Below are positions 10,846 to 22,545 of a stretch of 64,000 nucleotides of DNA, in pieces. The position numbers and the translations under genes are program-made. The stretch is from Calvatia gigantea (lineage: Eukaryota > Basidiomycota > Agaricomycetes > Agaricales > Lycoperdaceae): assembly GCA_025093985.1 (NCBI GenBank), contig JACAAK010000008.1, forward strand, positions 1,612,001 through 1,676,000, given 5' to 3'. Under the pieces are notes generated by a model. That model worked only from the letters and a program-made list of their open reading frames with translations. It was not told the origin of the DNA and searched no databases. Position 1 is the stretch's first letter. Each line of letters begins with the position of its first letter.

Positions 10846-11185
10846 TGTTATAACCTTTATGATTTGTTACCTCAGATTGTATTATGACCTTAGTCTGATA
10901 GGACCTCAGGTTGCAGCTTGGGCTAAGTCTTGAGGGCAAGTAAAGGGATAAAACCAGGTGGTTAAGCATACTGAATACAGGAGTTTGTATGTATGCTTAA
11001 ATACAGGAAGGGCATCCAGTTGAATGGATAGAGTTACTATGTGAAATGTCTGATGAACATAGCATGGTAGTGTGCAAGTCAATGCTCAGGGAACACTGAG
11101 ACTATAGTAGTGCAAAACAGGTACATAAATGGATAGGCATGGAGATGAGTGCAGTGATGTGATGGGAACAGTAGAAATCACAACA
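10846..11185 (-). repeat. LTR-A shared by two Gypsy-A copies
   Basis: A 340-bp LTR on the minus strand. On its left the sequence GGTGGGTATGCTTAACC adjoins the gag leader, so it is the 5' LTR of A-1. On its right lies TTACCCCCCAATT, the polypurine tract of A-2 read in reverse, so it is also the 3' LTR of A-2. It contains an extra segment of about 35 bases near its left edge compared with 13692-13981. A single LTR between two internal regions is typical of recombination between tandem or adjacent copies. Confidence 0.85.
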
Positions 11186-11196
11186 TTACCCCCCAA
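11186..11196 (-). promoter_or_regulatory. Polypurine tract of Gypsy-A copy A-2
   Basis: On the minus strand this reads AATTGGGGGGTAA directly before the 3' LTR, the expected primer for plus-strand DNA synthesis. The same tract precedes LTR-A at 13982-13992 and, on the plus strand, at 54013-54023. Confidence 0.7.
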
Positions 11197-13691
11197 TTAA
11201 GCTTTATGCCTCAGGAAGCTCATCAAAGTCACCATGGACCACAGTTGCAGTGAGGGCTTTTTAGTGGTGCTAATGAGGTATTTTCCATTGTTGGAGCAAG
11301 TGAAGAAGATAGGTAAGTGGCTTTGGCCATCTTGATAGATAAGAACTGGAACTCCTTCATAGGGAAACTCTGTAACTATGGAATTCTCCCAATAGTTCTT
11401 GACTATCAAGGTCCAATAGAGTTGGTCACATTCTTGGCCAGGTAGTACAGTGCAGAAGCAAGTGGGTGGTAGAAAAACCAAGATAATCTAGGGAGGGGTG
11501 ATAGTTTTAATGAACCATTGCAGTACATTGACTTCTTTCTTCATAGATACAGTGGTTTCCTCATTCATGGGAGTGTTGGCTCTAGTATGTGTGACAGTGG
11601 GTCTTACTGTGTCATGGAGCTCTTTGAGGGTTGAGTGGATCCTGTTGACAAGTTTTTCAGTGCTAGAGTCATCTGGCATAGTATCTTGGCTGGGTAAGCT
11701 GGAGATGATGTCTCCTAGCTCTAGGAATATCTCCACAATGTCCAGGTGTTTGAACACTTCCAGGGTGAGGTCAATTCAGTTCTGAAGTCCATCAATGTAA
11801 GTCTGTTCAGTAGAGGTGAGGGAGGATTATGTGACCATGCAGAAGATAAAGGGAATATACTGGTTGTTGGTGACATTATTGACATCTTTGAGTAGGTCTT
11901 CTAGGAGTCCTTGGGCTGGTGACAGTGTTGTGGCCATGTTAAAACATATGCCACTTGGAGAAGGTGCTTTGTTGTTGTCTAATGTAGGCAGTGGAACAAA
12001 CAAGATTTTAGTGGGGTTGGGGTGAATGAGGGAGGAGATAGCAACACAGTTAGATTTGGAGGTGGGCATGTCACTGTTAGTTGGCTTGTTCATTGGTTGG
12101 TTTGTTTGATAACTTTTTGGATTTTTTCCCCCTCTTTTATGAGTATTCTCTGGATGCCTTTTTAGGTAGTCTTGTATTGCCTCTTTGGCATTTCTGAGGT
12201 TGGATTCCACTGTCCACATATCATCTTCATTGCTGTAACCTTTCCAATATACTAGGAATTGATATCCCTGTCCTCTTCTTCATTATCCTCAGATCTCATT
12301 AACCTTATACTCTTCTTCATTATTGATGATCACTGGTTTGGGCACCAGTGTGCATTGTTGACTCAGGAACTCTGCTTTCTGTACTGATGTCAGCAGTTGT
12401 TCATTGAATACATCATGGATGGCCCATTCTTCTAGTAAATCAAGCTGATATACTGCTTCCTCTTGTTGAATCTCAATCTGTACTACTATGTTGGTTCAGT
12501 CTATTTATAGCTAAAATAGATCTTGAGTACTTTACTCTTGGAGTGAGTTGATAATGAAATATAATACATTGTTCTTTATAGACAATAGTACTTACAGCAC
12601 TATACCATACCTTGTATTGCTGGTTAGAATGTTCTATTAGATACATGCTGTAGTATGCATTATGCTCTGTATATGCTATTGGTAGATAATAGCACACCCT
12701 ATACCCAGGCTGTAGGGCATTTCACCAAGGACTTTAGTATAAAAGACTTATGTAGTATGCATACATTTTTTAGACAATCCAGTCTGCTATTACTCAAACT
12801 ACTACTCTTAAAGCAATGCTTCAAACCCTTCTCTTACCATCCCAGTGAGTGTAACTACCCTCCACCACTAGTATTAGCTACTGTGGTGTACTTGTCTCAA
12901 CACCTCTATTTTTTCCTTAATATGGAAAGGCCCATACCTTTTTTGACCTAGCTTCTTTGATGCCTGATTAGTATGGATATTGGTATTTTCAAGCCACACT
13001 TCATCACTGATTTGGTATATTTTAGTATGGACCCTGCTGTTATCATGCTGTTATTTCATCTTCTCCTGATATAACTGCAGCATTGATGAGGCATTATCTT
13101 GGGCAGCCTGTAGGTGTTTCAGGAATTCCATGGTAATAGAGTTATTTGTGGCACCACTATGTTTTCCTTTCCAGGGGTGTCTTTCATAGTTTAAGAAAAA
13201 TAGTGTCTTCTTTGTTCCTCCATGTTACTTGTCATTGTACTGGAATTCTGCCATGGAAAGCCACTCAGCCCAATCATCTTGGTTGTAGTTGCAGTATAAA
13301 TGGAGATAGGTTTCTACTTCTCTATTGATGCATTGGGTCTGCCCATCTGTTTGGGAGTGGTATGTCATTGATAGGTTGTACTCTATTCCTATTCCCTTGA
13401 ACAGTTCCTTTGTGAATTCTGATGCAAATTGGAGTTCTTGGTCACTAAATACTTTCCACAGTACTCCATGGAGCTTCCATATTTTATCTTGATAGAGCTA
13501 TGCTATATCTTTGGATAACATATCCATCTTTGTTGCCACAAGTCATATCATTTTTGTAAAATAGTTGACAATGATGAGTATAGTGTCCTTTCCTTTTAAT
13601 TCTGGTAGTGGTCTGATCAGGTCAATGCTAATCCCTTCCCAAGGTCTACTTGGTGTAGGAAGGGGGTGTAATGGTGACTTGAGTGGGGCTA
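11197..13691 (-). pseudogene. Gypsy-A copy A-2: integrase, chromodomain and C-terminal extension
   Basis: Minus-strand 3' half of a gypsy polyprotein with many stops. From 13691 downward: integrase core (around 13400-13250, with the ...SMTYHSQTDGQ... context), GPFHIKEK-type C-terminal integrase (about 12940), a solo LTR-F, then a chromodomain (FLVYWKGY... near 12250), and a long extension of roughly 300 residues after the chromodomain that runs to the stop at 11197, beside the polypurine tract. The extension ends with a TEFPYEGVPV / HLPIFFTCSN block that is also present in A-3 and in the undecayed fragment at 53794. Upstream pol and gag are missing; an LTR-A replaces them at 13692. Confidence 0.82.
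12464..12902 (-). repeat. LTR-F solo LTR with target duplication
   Basis: A 439-bp insertion starting TGTTGAATC and ending CTCAACA, flanked by exact CCTCT at 12459-12463 and 12903-12907. It is the inverted relative of 19760-20318. It interrupts Gypsy-A copy A-2 between integrase and chromodomain; the uninterrupted sequence can be seen near 17080-17115. It is about 120 bases shorter than the other copy. Confidence 0.85.
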
Positions 13692-13981
13692 TGTTATGGC
13701 CTTAGTCTGATGAGACCTCAGGTTGCAACTTAGGCTAAGACTTGAGGGCAAGTAAGGGAGAAAGAACCAGGTGGTTAAGTGTACCAAAAATAGGAATGTA
13801 TATGTATGCTTAAATACTAAGGAGCATCCAGTTGAATGGATGGGGCTATTACATGAAATGTCCAGTAACAATGGCACAGTAGTTGGATGTCACTTAAACA
13901 AGAATAGGTAAAACAGGTACACTAGTAGTAGGAAATGCAGATGAGCATGGTGATGTGGTGAGAATGGTGAAAACCATAACA
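13692..13981 (-). repeat. LTR-A, 3' LTR of Gypsy-A copy A-3
   Basis: A 290-bp LTR beginning TGTTATGGCC and ending CCATAACA, followed by the reverse polypurine tract TTACCCCCC. To its left the A-2 integrase gene is cut off mid-domain, so copy A-3 probably inserted into A-2, with GGCTA as the candidate left duplication. The right partner is lost. Confidence 0.82.
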
Positions 13982-14663
13982 TTACCCCCCAATTAAGCTT
14001 CATGCCTAAAGAAGCTCATCAAAGTCTCCATAAATCACTGCTGTAGTGAGGGCTTTCTTGGTAGTGCCTATGAGGTATTTTCCACTGTTGGATTATGTAA
14101 AGAAGATGGGTAAGTGGCTTCAGCTGTCTTGGTGGATAGGGACTGGGACTCCTTCATAGGGGAATTCAGTGATGGTGGAGTTCTTCCAATAGCTCTTGAC
14201 TATTGAGTTCCAATAATGTTGGTCATGTTCTTGTCTGGGTAATATAGTGTGGAAATGAGCAGGTGGTTGAAAAACTGAGACAATCTGTGGTGGGATGATA
14301 GTTTTAATGAAGTAACACAAGGCATTGACTTCTTCTTTTATGAAGACAGTAGTATTTTCATTCATGGAGGTGATAGCTTGAGTGCCAGGTGTAGTTGGGG
14401 GTCTAACAGTGTTGCATAGCTCTTTTAGGGTGATATGGATTCTGTTAACAAGCTCCTCAGTGCTAGAATCATCAGGGTAGTGTCTCTGCCAAGTAGGTTG
14501 AAAGCAATGTCTCCCAGCTCTAAAAAGATTTCAGTGATGTCAATGTCTTTGAATACTTCAAGGGCAAGGTCAATTCTGTTGTATAGGTTATTAATACAGA
14601 TTTGTTTAGGTAGGGTGAGTAGGAATTGGCTGAGTGCATGGAAGATGGCAGGGATGTGTTGGC

Positions 14664-15726
14664 AGGCCTCCATAGCCCAGTGGTATCACCACCAAAGACT
14701 GGAAAAAGGTGGCTGTGCAGCTACCGGACATGTTGAGGGTTCGACTCCCTCTCAACCCCTGTACATTAAAGTAGGGAAAGGTGCATGACATATCAGGTGT
14801 TACAGTCATGTGCTCGGTTCTCAGACTTGGTAAATCAGGTCCTGGGAATGTTTGGTGGGGGTCTTGATCTCTGGCCTGAATGTGGGAAGTAGGCAATTCC
14901 CTGGAGGTGGCATCTCCTGTCAGGTTAAATCTCAGTGGTATCCGGGGAATGGGGTGTAACTCCTCTGAAATCCGGGCTGGCTGAGGGCAGGGGGAATCCT
15001 CATCAGAGCCCAAATTGGCTGGATCTTGATTGTTAGATCTAGTTGTACCCATTATGGGAGTGAAAGCATAGGGCGCAGTAAGCGAGGGAATAGTAACAAA
15101 AACAGTGGAATGTCCAAATATGGGCCATGCCACCGTCCACCATGAAATCCTGGTCTGGGTGCTGCCGGCATAAACCAGAGTAGTAGTGGTTGTTAGTCAG
15201 CAGTAGTAGGTACTCTGTGGCCTGCAACAGTGGGAATCGGGCATCAGCAGACTGGTGTGTACCGGAAAAAAAGTTGCTGGTTCAGCTGCACTGTGTTAGG
15301 CTGGGGAACTGCAGATACTGAAATAACTCCATATTGTGGCAATATCCACGAATGCACAATGTGGTTGGCTACTGGGCAAGGCAGAGACCTTGGACAGGTG
15401 GGGATCTGAGCCGGTTGGCAAAAAATCAAACCACCTGCCTGAAAATGGGAAACTCTAGTAGCTGGGGCTCTATATGAACTCCCTAGTGAAGCAAGGGCCA
15501 TAGCAGGCTGGGACAGTCTCCCACGACCTGGCTCGAGGGTGAACTAAATCCTCTGTCGGTTCTCCTGGTTGACTAAGCCAGGTTAGAGTCTAAGTTGATT
15601 CTGGGGTCCAGTGTAATAGCTGGTGTCCGTCCTACAAGGGCACGGGTCAATAGGGTCTTCCCCAAAGGGGAGGGCCCTATACTTCGTAAATTGGCGCAAG
15701 CCTTGATTTAAAAAAAAAAAAAAAAA
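14664..15726 (+). mobile_element. SINE-like element with tRNA-type promoter and LINE-like tail
   Basis: About 1.06 kb, ending in a run of about 17 A and flanked by GGGATGTGTTGGC (14651-14663) and GGGATGTATTGGC (15727-15739), a 13-base duplication with one mismatch. The first 90 bases resemble a tRNA: A box at 14673-14683, B box at 14738-14748, and a perfect five-pair T-arm (GAGGG/CCCTC). The body has no credible coding frame. The last block, TAAATTGGCGCAAGCC and TTGATTT before the A tail, is the 3' end of the LINE family found throughout the window, so LINE reverse transcriptase could mobilise it. It keeps CpG sites although its host Gypsy-A copy has lost them, so it came later. At 1 kb it is long for a SINE. 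Confidence 0.75.
14673..14748 (+). promoter_or_regulatory. RNA polymerase III type-2 promoter (A and B boxes)
   Basis: The A box TAGCCCAGTGG (14673-14683) fits TRGYNNANNGG and the B box GGTTCGACTCC (14738-14748) fits GGTTCGANTCC. Their spacing of about 55 bases is somewhat longer than in a simple tRNA. The acceptor stem does not close, so it is tRNA-derived rather than a functional tRNA gene. Confidence 0.7.
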
Positions 15727-16390
15727 GGGATGTATTGGCTGGTTGAAGCTGAAGTATTCTCAAAACTGGCATACATGTCAGTGAATGTGATATATGTAGT
15801 GGAGAGTGTGATGAGGCAGTTGGTGTTCAGTCTCTTGTTCTAGGCTGTGATGGTAACTAATTCTTCATTGGTGGTGTTGTTGATGTCTTTGAGTAGGTCC
15901 TTGAGGAGGCCTTGGGCTGGAGATGGGGTTGTGACCATGTTGAAGTGGGTGCCACTCAGAAAAGGGACTTTATTGTTGCCTGGAGCAGATAGGGGGACAG
16001 ACAAGATTCTGGTAGGGTTGGGGTATACAAGAGAAGAGATAGTAATGTAGCTAGACTGGAAGGTAGACATGTTTGCTTAGGAGGTTGGGTTGTTGGTTCA
16101 TTTGTTGGATAGCTTTTTGGGTTCTCTGCCCCCTCTTTTATGGACATCCTCTGGATGCCTTTTCAGGTAATCCTGTATGGCTTCTTTTGCATTTCCTAGG
16201 TTAGACTCCACTATCTACATATCATCTTTATTGCTGTACCTCTTCCAGTGTACAAGGAATTGATATTCCCATCTGTATCTTCATCATCCTCAGATTTCCT
16301 CAACTTCATATTCTTCTTCATTGTTGATGATCACTGGTTCAGGTGCCAGTGTGCATTGTTGGCTTGGGAACTCTGCTTTCTGCACTAGTG

Positions 16391-17017
16391 TGTCACAACC
16401 CATATGTGTGTTCACCTGCTTCACCTGCTCATACCCAAACTATATCCTATTTATATTTTATTTACTATTCACTCTCATCTACTCTCCCCTGTCTCCCCCA
16501 TACTCCATTCTTATTATTGACATCTGACATTAATTTCTGATTATCCTCCTTGTACATTTCTCTGGTTATTATATCTACCCCCATTTCCATTGCAATTCCC
16601 TTTCTATTCATAACATTCCTGTTTCACCTTATTCCTTTTAGTTAGTTGCATTTCCAGTGTTTCTATCTAGCAGCTGTACCTGGCCAGTACATAAAGTTGT
16701 AGTAGTTCCCTTTTATAGAACTACCCTTCCTTGTATATATAAACCATAGCTACTTCACTTGTAATCCTTAGTCTGAAATCAACTTAATGATATGCTGCTT
16801 CTGTTCCACCTCTGCCTCTGTCTCTGTTCTCATCTCTGTCTCTGCCCTCACTTCTTACTCTGAAGTTAGGACCACTTGTTGGCAGGAGGGTGCAATACAT
16901 ACATTGAAGCCATGGTCCTCCTGAGTTTGCCCATTTTATCCACCTTCATCCATACCCGCACATAATCCTTGGGCATCTAGACTCCAGTTGTCTCACCTAT
17001 GTGACCCATGCTTAACA
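16391..17017. repeat. LTR-C, probable solo LTR of another family
   Basis: A 627-bp insertion in Gypsy-A copy A-3, starting TGTCACAACCC and ending CTTAACA. The flanks TAGTG (16386-16390) and TGGTA (17018-17022) differ by two A/G transitions and correspond to TGATG in copy A-2, so they are a decayed 5-bp duplication. It contains a pyrimidine-rich stretch with repeated CTCTG units near 16800-16850. It has only one copy in the window and no coding sequence. Confidence 0.65.
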
Positions 17018-17533
17018 TGGTATTAACAATTGTTTATTGAATACATCATGGATGGCCCATCCCTCTGGTAGGTTGAGTTGGTATGCTGCTTTTCCCATCT
17101 TTTCCTTGATATGGAAAGGTCCATACCTTTTTTGGCCTAGCTTCTTTGATGCTTGATTGATATGGATATTTGTATTTTTGAGCCACACTTCATCACCAAT
17201 TTGGTATAGATTGGTATGGAGCTTGCTACTGTTATGTTGCTGTTTCATCTTTTCCTGATATGACCATAGTGCTGATATGGCATTATCTCAGGCACTCTGT
17301 AGTTGTTTCAGGAATTCTATGGCTGTGGGGTTATTGGTCATGTTGTCATCTTTTCCTTTCCATAGGTGTTTTCCATAGTTTAGAAAGAATGATATCTTCT
17401 CTGTTCCACCATACTGTTTGTTATTGTACTGGAACTCTGCCATCAGGAGCTATTTGACCCAATCATCTTGATCATAGCTGTAGTACAATCAGAGATAGGT
17501 TTCCACTTCTCTGTTGATGCATTCAATTTGTCT

Positions 17534-18157
17534 GTTACATGCATTACCTTACTTCACAACTGGGCCCGGATTGTCTCCACTCAGAGAGAGGTTCAACACT
17601 ATAGTCCAGGAGTATATGACAAGTCTCAATGACTTCTGTACAGACTTCAGATTGCTCTCTCAAGTAGAAGCTTGTGCTTGTCTGAGAAGTCCAAGTTAAG
17701 TGTCACTGCAGTCCCCAAGGTTGTTAACCTTGTAGCAGACAAGTGAAGATAAGGAAGCTTGTTACTAGAATAACCTAAGGTAATACAATGGTACTACTTA
17801 GGATTATATACTAGCTATGGATAGGAGATGAGAAAATTACATAGTAAATGGATATGAGTCAATGGGAGACTACTACAGGTTAATTGGTAAGCTAAGGAAT
17901 CATAGGGAATAGGAAAGAAACAATACAAGTCACAGGAAGTCAGAGACAAGTAGATAGAAGTTTGATGATGGGAAATAGAGAAGGTGAAACAGGAACATGA
18001 CTCAGAATGAGTCATAAAAAGTAAAGGTAGAAATACATGTGATAAATAAATAAAGAATGGACTGGGGTATACAGAAGGGGAAAATAGAAAAGTCTAAGAG
18101 AAGAAGGTTAATACATTTAAGGAGAAATAAGGTTAGTCCACAGTTAAGTTCATAATA
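17534..18157 (+). repeat. LTR-B solo LTR with target duplication
   Basis: A 624-bp solo LTR, starting TGTTACATGC and ending TTCATAATA (a decayed TAACA end). TTGTC is duplicated at 17529-17533 and 18158-18162. It interrupts the integrase of Gypsy-A copy A-3; the intact junction is seen near 13320-13350 in A-2. It is the most complete copy of the family in the window. Confidence 0.9.
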
Positions 18158-19342
18158 TTGTCCATCTGTTTGTGGGTGGTATGCTATTGATAAATTGTGT
18201 TCTATCCTGATTCCCTTGAATAGCTTCTTTGTGAATTCTGATGTGAATTGTGGTCCTCAGTTGCTGAGTATTTTCCTTAGTATTCTATACAACTTTCATA
18301 TTTTGTTTTGGTAAATCTGTGCTATTTCCTTGGAGGAAGCATCTGTTCTCATCACTACAAGTCATATCATTTTTGTGAAATGGTTAATGATGACTAGTAT
18401 TACATCTTTTCTGGCTGACTTTGGCAGTAGCCCAATCAAATTAATCCTGATTTCTTCCCAAGGCCCATTTGGTACAGGAAGAGGGTGTAATGGTGATTTC
18501 AGTAGGGCTGTCCATGCCTTGTTTCTTTGGCAGGCTTGACATCCTCAGGTATACTTCCTTACATCTTTCTGTATTATTGGCCACTAGTAGTTTCAGGTGA
18601 TAAGCTCCTTCATCCTATGTTGTCCTGGGTGTCCTACATCTAGAATGTCATGATATTGTTGCAGGATTTCTTCTTGTAGCTTCTGGTTGGGTGGCACATA
18701 TATGCTGTTCCCATTGTAGACAATGCCATTATGTTCTGTGAACCTTGCTTCCTTTTTTTCTAGTTCCACAGTAACCATTGTTTCTCACTGAAGGTTGTTC
18801 TTTATTTTATCTATGAATAGTGGCTCCAGGAACAGTTCTGCTTGTAGCAGGACCATGTCTTCAGTATTCTGTCTTTCTTCTGTTTGTAGCCAGCTTTCCC
18901 TGATCATGGTGACCAAATTGTCCTCCTGTTCCCCTGGTGCTTGGCATATCCTAGACAATAGATTGGCTTTCATATTTGTTTTTCCTGGTACATACTGTAG
19001 AGTGAAGTCATAGTCTTGTAGGCACAAATACTACTGGGCCTATTGTCTGTTCAGCTTCTGCAGTTCTCTGTAGTACTTGAAATTCTCATGGTCTATCCAT
19101 ATTTCAAATTTCTCTTCAGCATCCAGCAGATAATGTCTCCACTCCTTTAGAGTGTGAATAATGGCCAATAGCTCCTTGTTATAGATTTCATAGTTGCATT
19201 CAGCTGGTGAAAGTGTGTATGATGTAAATGCAATTGAGTGCCACTTATTTTCTTGTAGTTGGGATAGCACACCTTCTAATATGTAGTCTGATACATCAAC
19301 TTCTACTCAGAATTGGCCTTGTCTTTGAGGTAGTGTCAGGGT

Positions 19343-19652
19343 TGTTGTGAATTCCACCATTTCCATTACATCGTTGCACTGTCTCCTATCCCTGTACCTA
19401 CCATGTACCTGTTTCAGCTATTCTAGTGTCAGTGGTCTCCAAAGTACTAACTCACATACTACTGTGCCATGGTAATCAGACGTTTCATGTAGTATCTCCA
19501 TCTATTCAACTAGATGGCCTTCCCTGTATTTAAGTGTACATATACCTCTTGTATTTAGTATGCTTAACTATCTACAGTTTCTCTTCCCTTACTCACCCTC
19601 AAGTCTTAGCCTAAGTTGCAACCTGAGGTTCAGTCAGACTAAGGTTGTAATA
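19343..19652 (+). repeat. LTR-A, 5' LTR of plus-strand Gypsy-A copy A-4
   Basis: A 310-bp LTR inverted relative to the other early LTR-A copies and colinear with 54024-54330. It is followed by GGTTAAGTATCCCCACC, matching the leader next to the LTR at 10846 in reverse, and then by gag. It cuts into copy A-3 head to head. Confidence 0.82.
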
Positions 19653-19731
19653 TTTGGTTAAGTATCCCCACCTCACCTTTTAAGGAGTAGGCTGAAATAG
19701 GCCTGAACAAGAACAACCTAGGAGCTAGTAT

Positions 19732-22545
19732 ATGAGCTTGAACCCAGATGAATACAGAGTGTTGAGAGAACAAGATAACATCCCAATATAATCACACTAC
19801 TATGCTAGTGTATGTACAAGTGGTGGAGGGTAGTCATACTCATCTGGAGATGGTCCAAGGGAAATCATAAGATTCAGAGAGACTTATACCAGCAATACCA
19901 ACCCATCTACTCCATAGAGGAGGGTAAGGTAGCGGTGAAGCACACTTAAGAGAGAAAGGTGTTCGAAGAATGAAGGTAGTGTCTTAGGACAAGAGTCCTT
20001 GACCATAAAGGTCTATATAACTCATACTACATAAAGGTACTTATATACTAAGTCCTAAGTGACATGACCATACACCTGAAACAGGGAGGTAACACTATCT
20101 ACCAGTAGTATAAAGTGTGCATACTGTGTACGACGCATGTACTAGAAGGTTCCATGCAGAGTTATCTATCCAGCTACCTATAGTGTAGTATATTACTCTC
20201 ATATGTAGTCCATAGTCTACAGTCTGTTATTATTGACCCTCTGAAAGTGAAGTATTCGAGACCCGTTTCAGCTATAAATAGACTGAACCAATGTAGTGGT
20301 ACAGATCGAGATTCAACATAGAGAACCAAACCTCGAAGTCACAGACAATGAATCAGAAATATCAGATGAAGAAGAAACAGGGAACCCTGAAGTACCTGCA
20401 GAACCAGTAAAACATAATGAACCCAGAGTAAATCCAACAGGAGAAGAAGAAGTACTATCAGAACTTCTAAATGAACTCAACTTAGCAGAAGGAGAATTAA
20501 CACACCAGAAGAACCCAGCTCAAGAATAGGAGGGATCAGACTCAGACAAATCAAGTTCAGGAAAAATAAAAACGAACTCAAGCACTGACTCAGACATGAC
20601 CAACAATGCTGTAATACCTGCAACTGCACCAAGTGGGAAAGGTTTAGTACCAGACCCAGGGTTTTTTGATGGAACTTGCACCAAATTTGATGATTGATGG
20701 AGGGCCATGACACTTTTCATGAAATTCAACAAAATTAGCATAGCAGACGACAAAGCCATAGCAGTCCTAGCCAGGCTGCAAGGAGGGACAGCAGGAGCTT
20801 ATGTAGCCATAAAGGCACCACAAATCTTAGATGGAGAGGACTTGGTAGACTGAAAAGTGTTCTCTGAGAACTTTAGGAAAACCTTTTCCAACAACACTTC
20901 CAATAGCAAGGCAAAATGGCAGATTGAAAAATTCAAACAAGGAAACAAAAACACAGCTGACTACCTAATCAAGTTTGAAGTCCTAAAGAGCAAGGCAAAA
21001 ACAGACAGTAAACATGCAATGTTCCTGCTCAAGAAGAATGCTTAACAGAACATCATCTATACTATCATGGGTTATCCACCTAGCACTAGGCCAGACACCT
21101 ATGCAGAATGGACAGAAGCCATTCTTGCCATTGGACAAGGATACAAAAGCATCCAAATATCAAGGAGACAGAAAAACCAGCACTAGAACAACATATAGAG
21201 GAATGGGTGAACCCCTGGAAATAGGAAGCAGATGCCACATCTTCAATGCCAAAGAAGAACCCAAATGCTACAATTGTGGCATCTTTGGACACATGGCCAA
21301 GGATTGCAAGAAACTCAAAGGGTTAACTTGCTACAATTGTGAGAAGACTGGCCATATAGCAAAGGCATGCACCATACCCAAAAAGGTGCAAATCTGTGGA
21401 ATAGAAGAAGCTGAGACAGAAGAGAAGAAGGATTTTTCCAAGGACTCCAAGTAGGCACTGCCTTGAGAGTCAAGAAACTTGTATCTAGGATATCAGACAA
21501 ATTCTACACAATTCCTCAGAGACAAAAGCATGAATTAAACCTGAAAAGCAACATCCACACAAAAGGGAAAAGGGTCACAGTAAACACAATTGTAGACTCA
21601 GGGTGCACCACCAGCAGTATCAGCAAGAAACTAGTCAATGAAGAAAATATCCCAACACAGAAACTAGAGCAACAAATCTTGGTACTAAATGCAGATGAAA
21701 CCCCAAATCAAGGAGGAAAAGTAACAGAAATGGCAACTATCAAAATGAATATCCAAGGACACTGGAAAAAAATCAAGGCATCAGTTGTACAGCTACAAGA
21801 CAGGGTAGAAATATTTCTGGGCCATGATTGGCTAGTCAAACATAACCCAGAGGTAGATTGGAATACTGGAGAAATCAAGTTTACCTGATGCCTGCCAGAC
21901 TGCCAATTTCCCCATCAGAACATTCATATTACAGACAAAATGTAAAGCATGGCCATCATGGAAGACCTATGGGAAGAGGAGGAAGAACCAGACCCAACCA
22001 AACTAGAAGACCTGCCAGATTATGTATGGCCATTCATCTATCTATATAATAAGACAACCTTTGACAAACTTCCAGAGTGGACAGAATGGAACCACAAGAT
22101 AATCCTAACTGAGGACACCCCCAAGGAAATAAATGCAGGAACGTACAACATGACAATCAAGGAACAAGACAAACTCTGAACTTTCATCAAGGAAAATCTA
22201 GAATCCAGACAAATAAGGCCATCAAAATCCCTATATGTGGCACCCACCTTCTTCATCCCAAAGAAGGATGGATCTAAATGACTAATACAGGACTATCGGC
22301 AGCTGAACAGTGTGGTGGTTAAAGACAAAACCCCACTACCAAGATCAGAGAAGTCATTGATAAACTGGGAAAAGCAAAATATTTCAATAAACTAGACATC
22401 ATTTTGGGCTACAACAATGTCAGAATCAAGGAAGGAGATGAATGGAAAGCAGCATTCCTCACAAACGAAGGGTTCTTTGAGCCAATAGTCATGTATTTTG
22501 GACTAAGCAACTTGCCTGGTATAACAGCAAAGCTGTTTTCACACT
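19732..22545 (+). pseudogene. Gypsy-A copy A-4: gag, protease, start of RT
   Basis: A plus-strand degenerate polyprotein starting at ATG 19732, broken at once by solo LTR-F. It continues at 20319 with an acidic Gag N-terminus, a Gag core (20857-21045, WQIEKFKQGNKNT), two CCHC knuckles (CYNCGIFGHMAKDC and CYNCEKTGHIAKAC at about 21264-21375), an aspartic protease (21463-21888; IVDSGCTTSSISKKL and GHDWLVKHNP), and the first RT blocks (22255-22545; FFIPKKDGS, LDIILGYNN and a broken FGLSNLPG). RT ends before its YxDD motif, where unrelated sequence begins. Several stops and at least one frameshift are present. Confidence 0.85.
19760..20318 (+). repeat. LTR-F solo LTR with target duplication
   Basis: A 559-bp insertion starting TGTTGAGAG and ending GATTCAACA. 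The flanks are CAGAG (19755-19759) and TAGAG (20319-20323), one transition apart. It splits the gag start of copy A-4 right after ATGAATACAGAG; the uninterrupted counterpart is in copy A-1. It is inverted relative to 12464-12902. Confidence 0.82.

Larger units (their letters stand above)
13993..19342 (-). pseudogene. Gypsy-A copy A-3: RNase H, integrase, chromodomain, C-terminal extension
   Basis: A decayed minus-strand pol 3' half, heavily interrupted. From the right: RNase H (19270-18785, with the SYTLSPAECNYEIYNKELLA block and YVPGKTN), integrase zinc-binding region (18778-18593, with HPGQHRMKELI), integrase core split by solo LTR-B, integrase C-terminus (17248-17012), LTR-C, chromodomain region (about 16250-16130), the SINE-like element, and the extension ending at 13993. 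Gag, protease and most of RT are absent because the plus-strand copy A-4 begins at 19343. Stops and CpG loss are pervasive. Confidence 0.85.

Noticed and set aside
14664..14760. Functional tRNA gene
   Set aside because: Internal promoter boxes and T-arm are good, but the acceptor stem does not pair and the block heads a poly-A ending repeat.
16790..16860. CRISPR-like or satellite array in the CTCTG-rich stretch
   Set aside because: Short irregular pyrimidine repeats without spacers, part of LTR-C.
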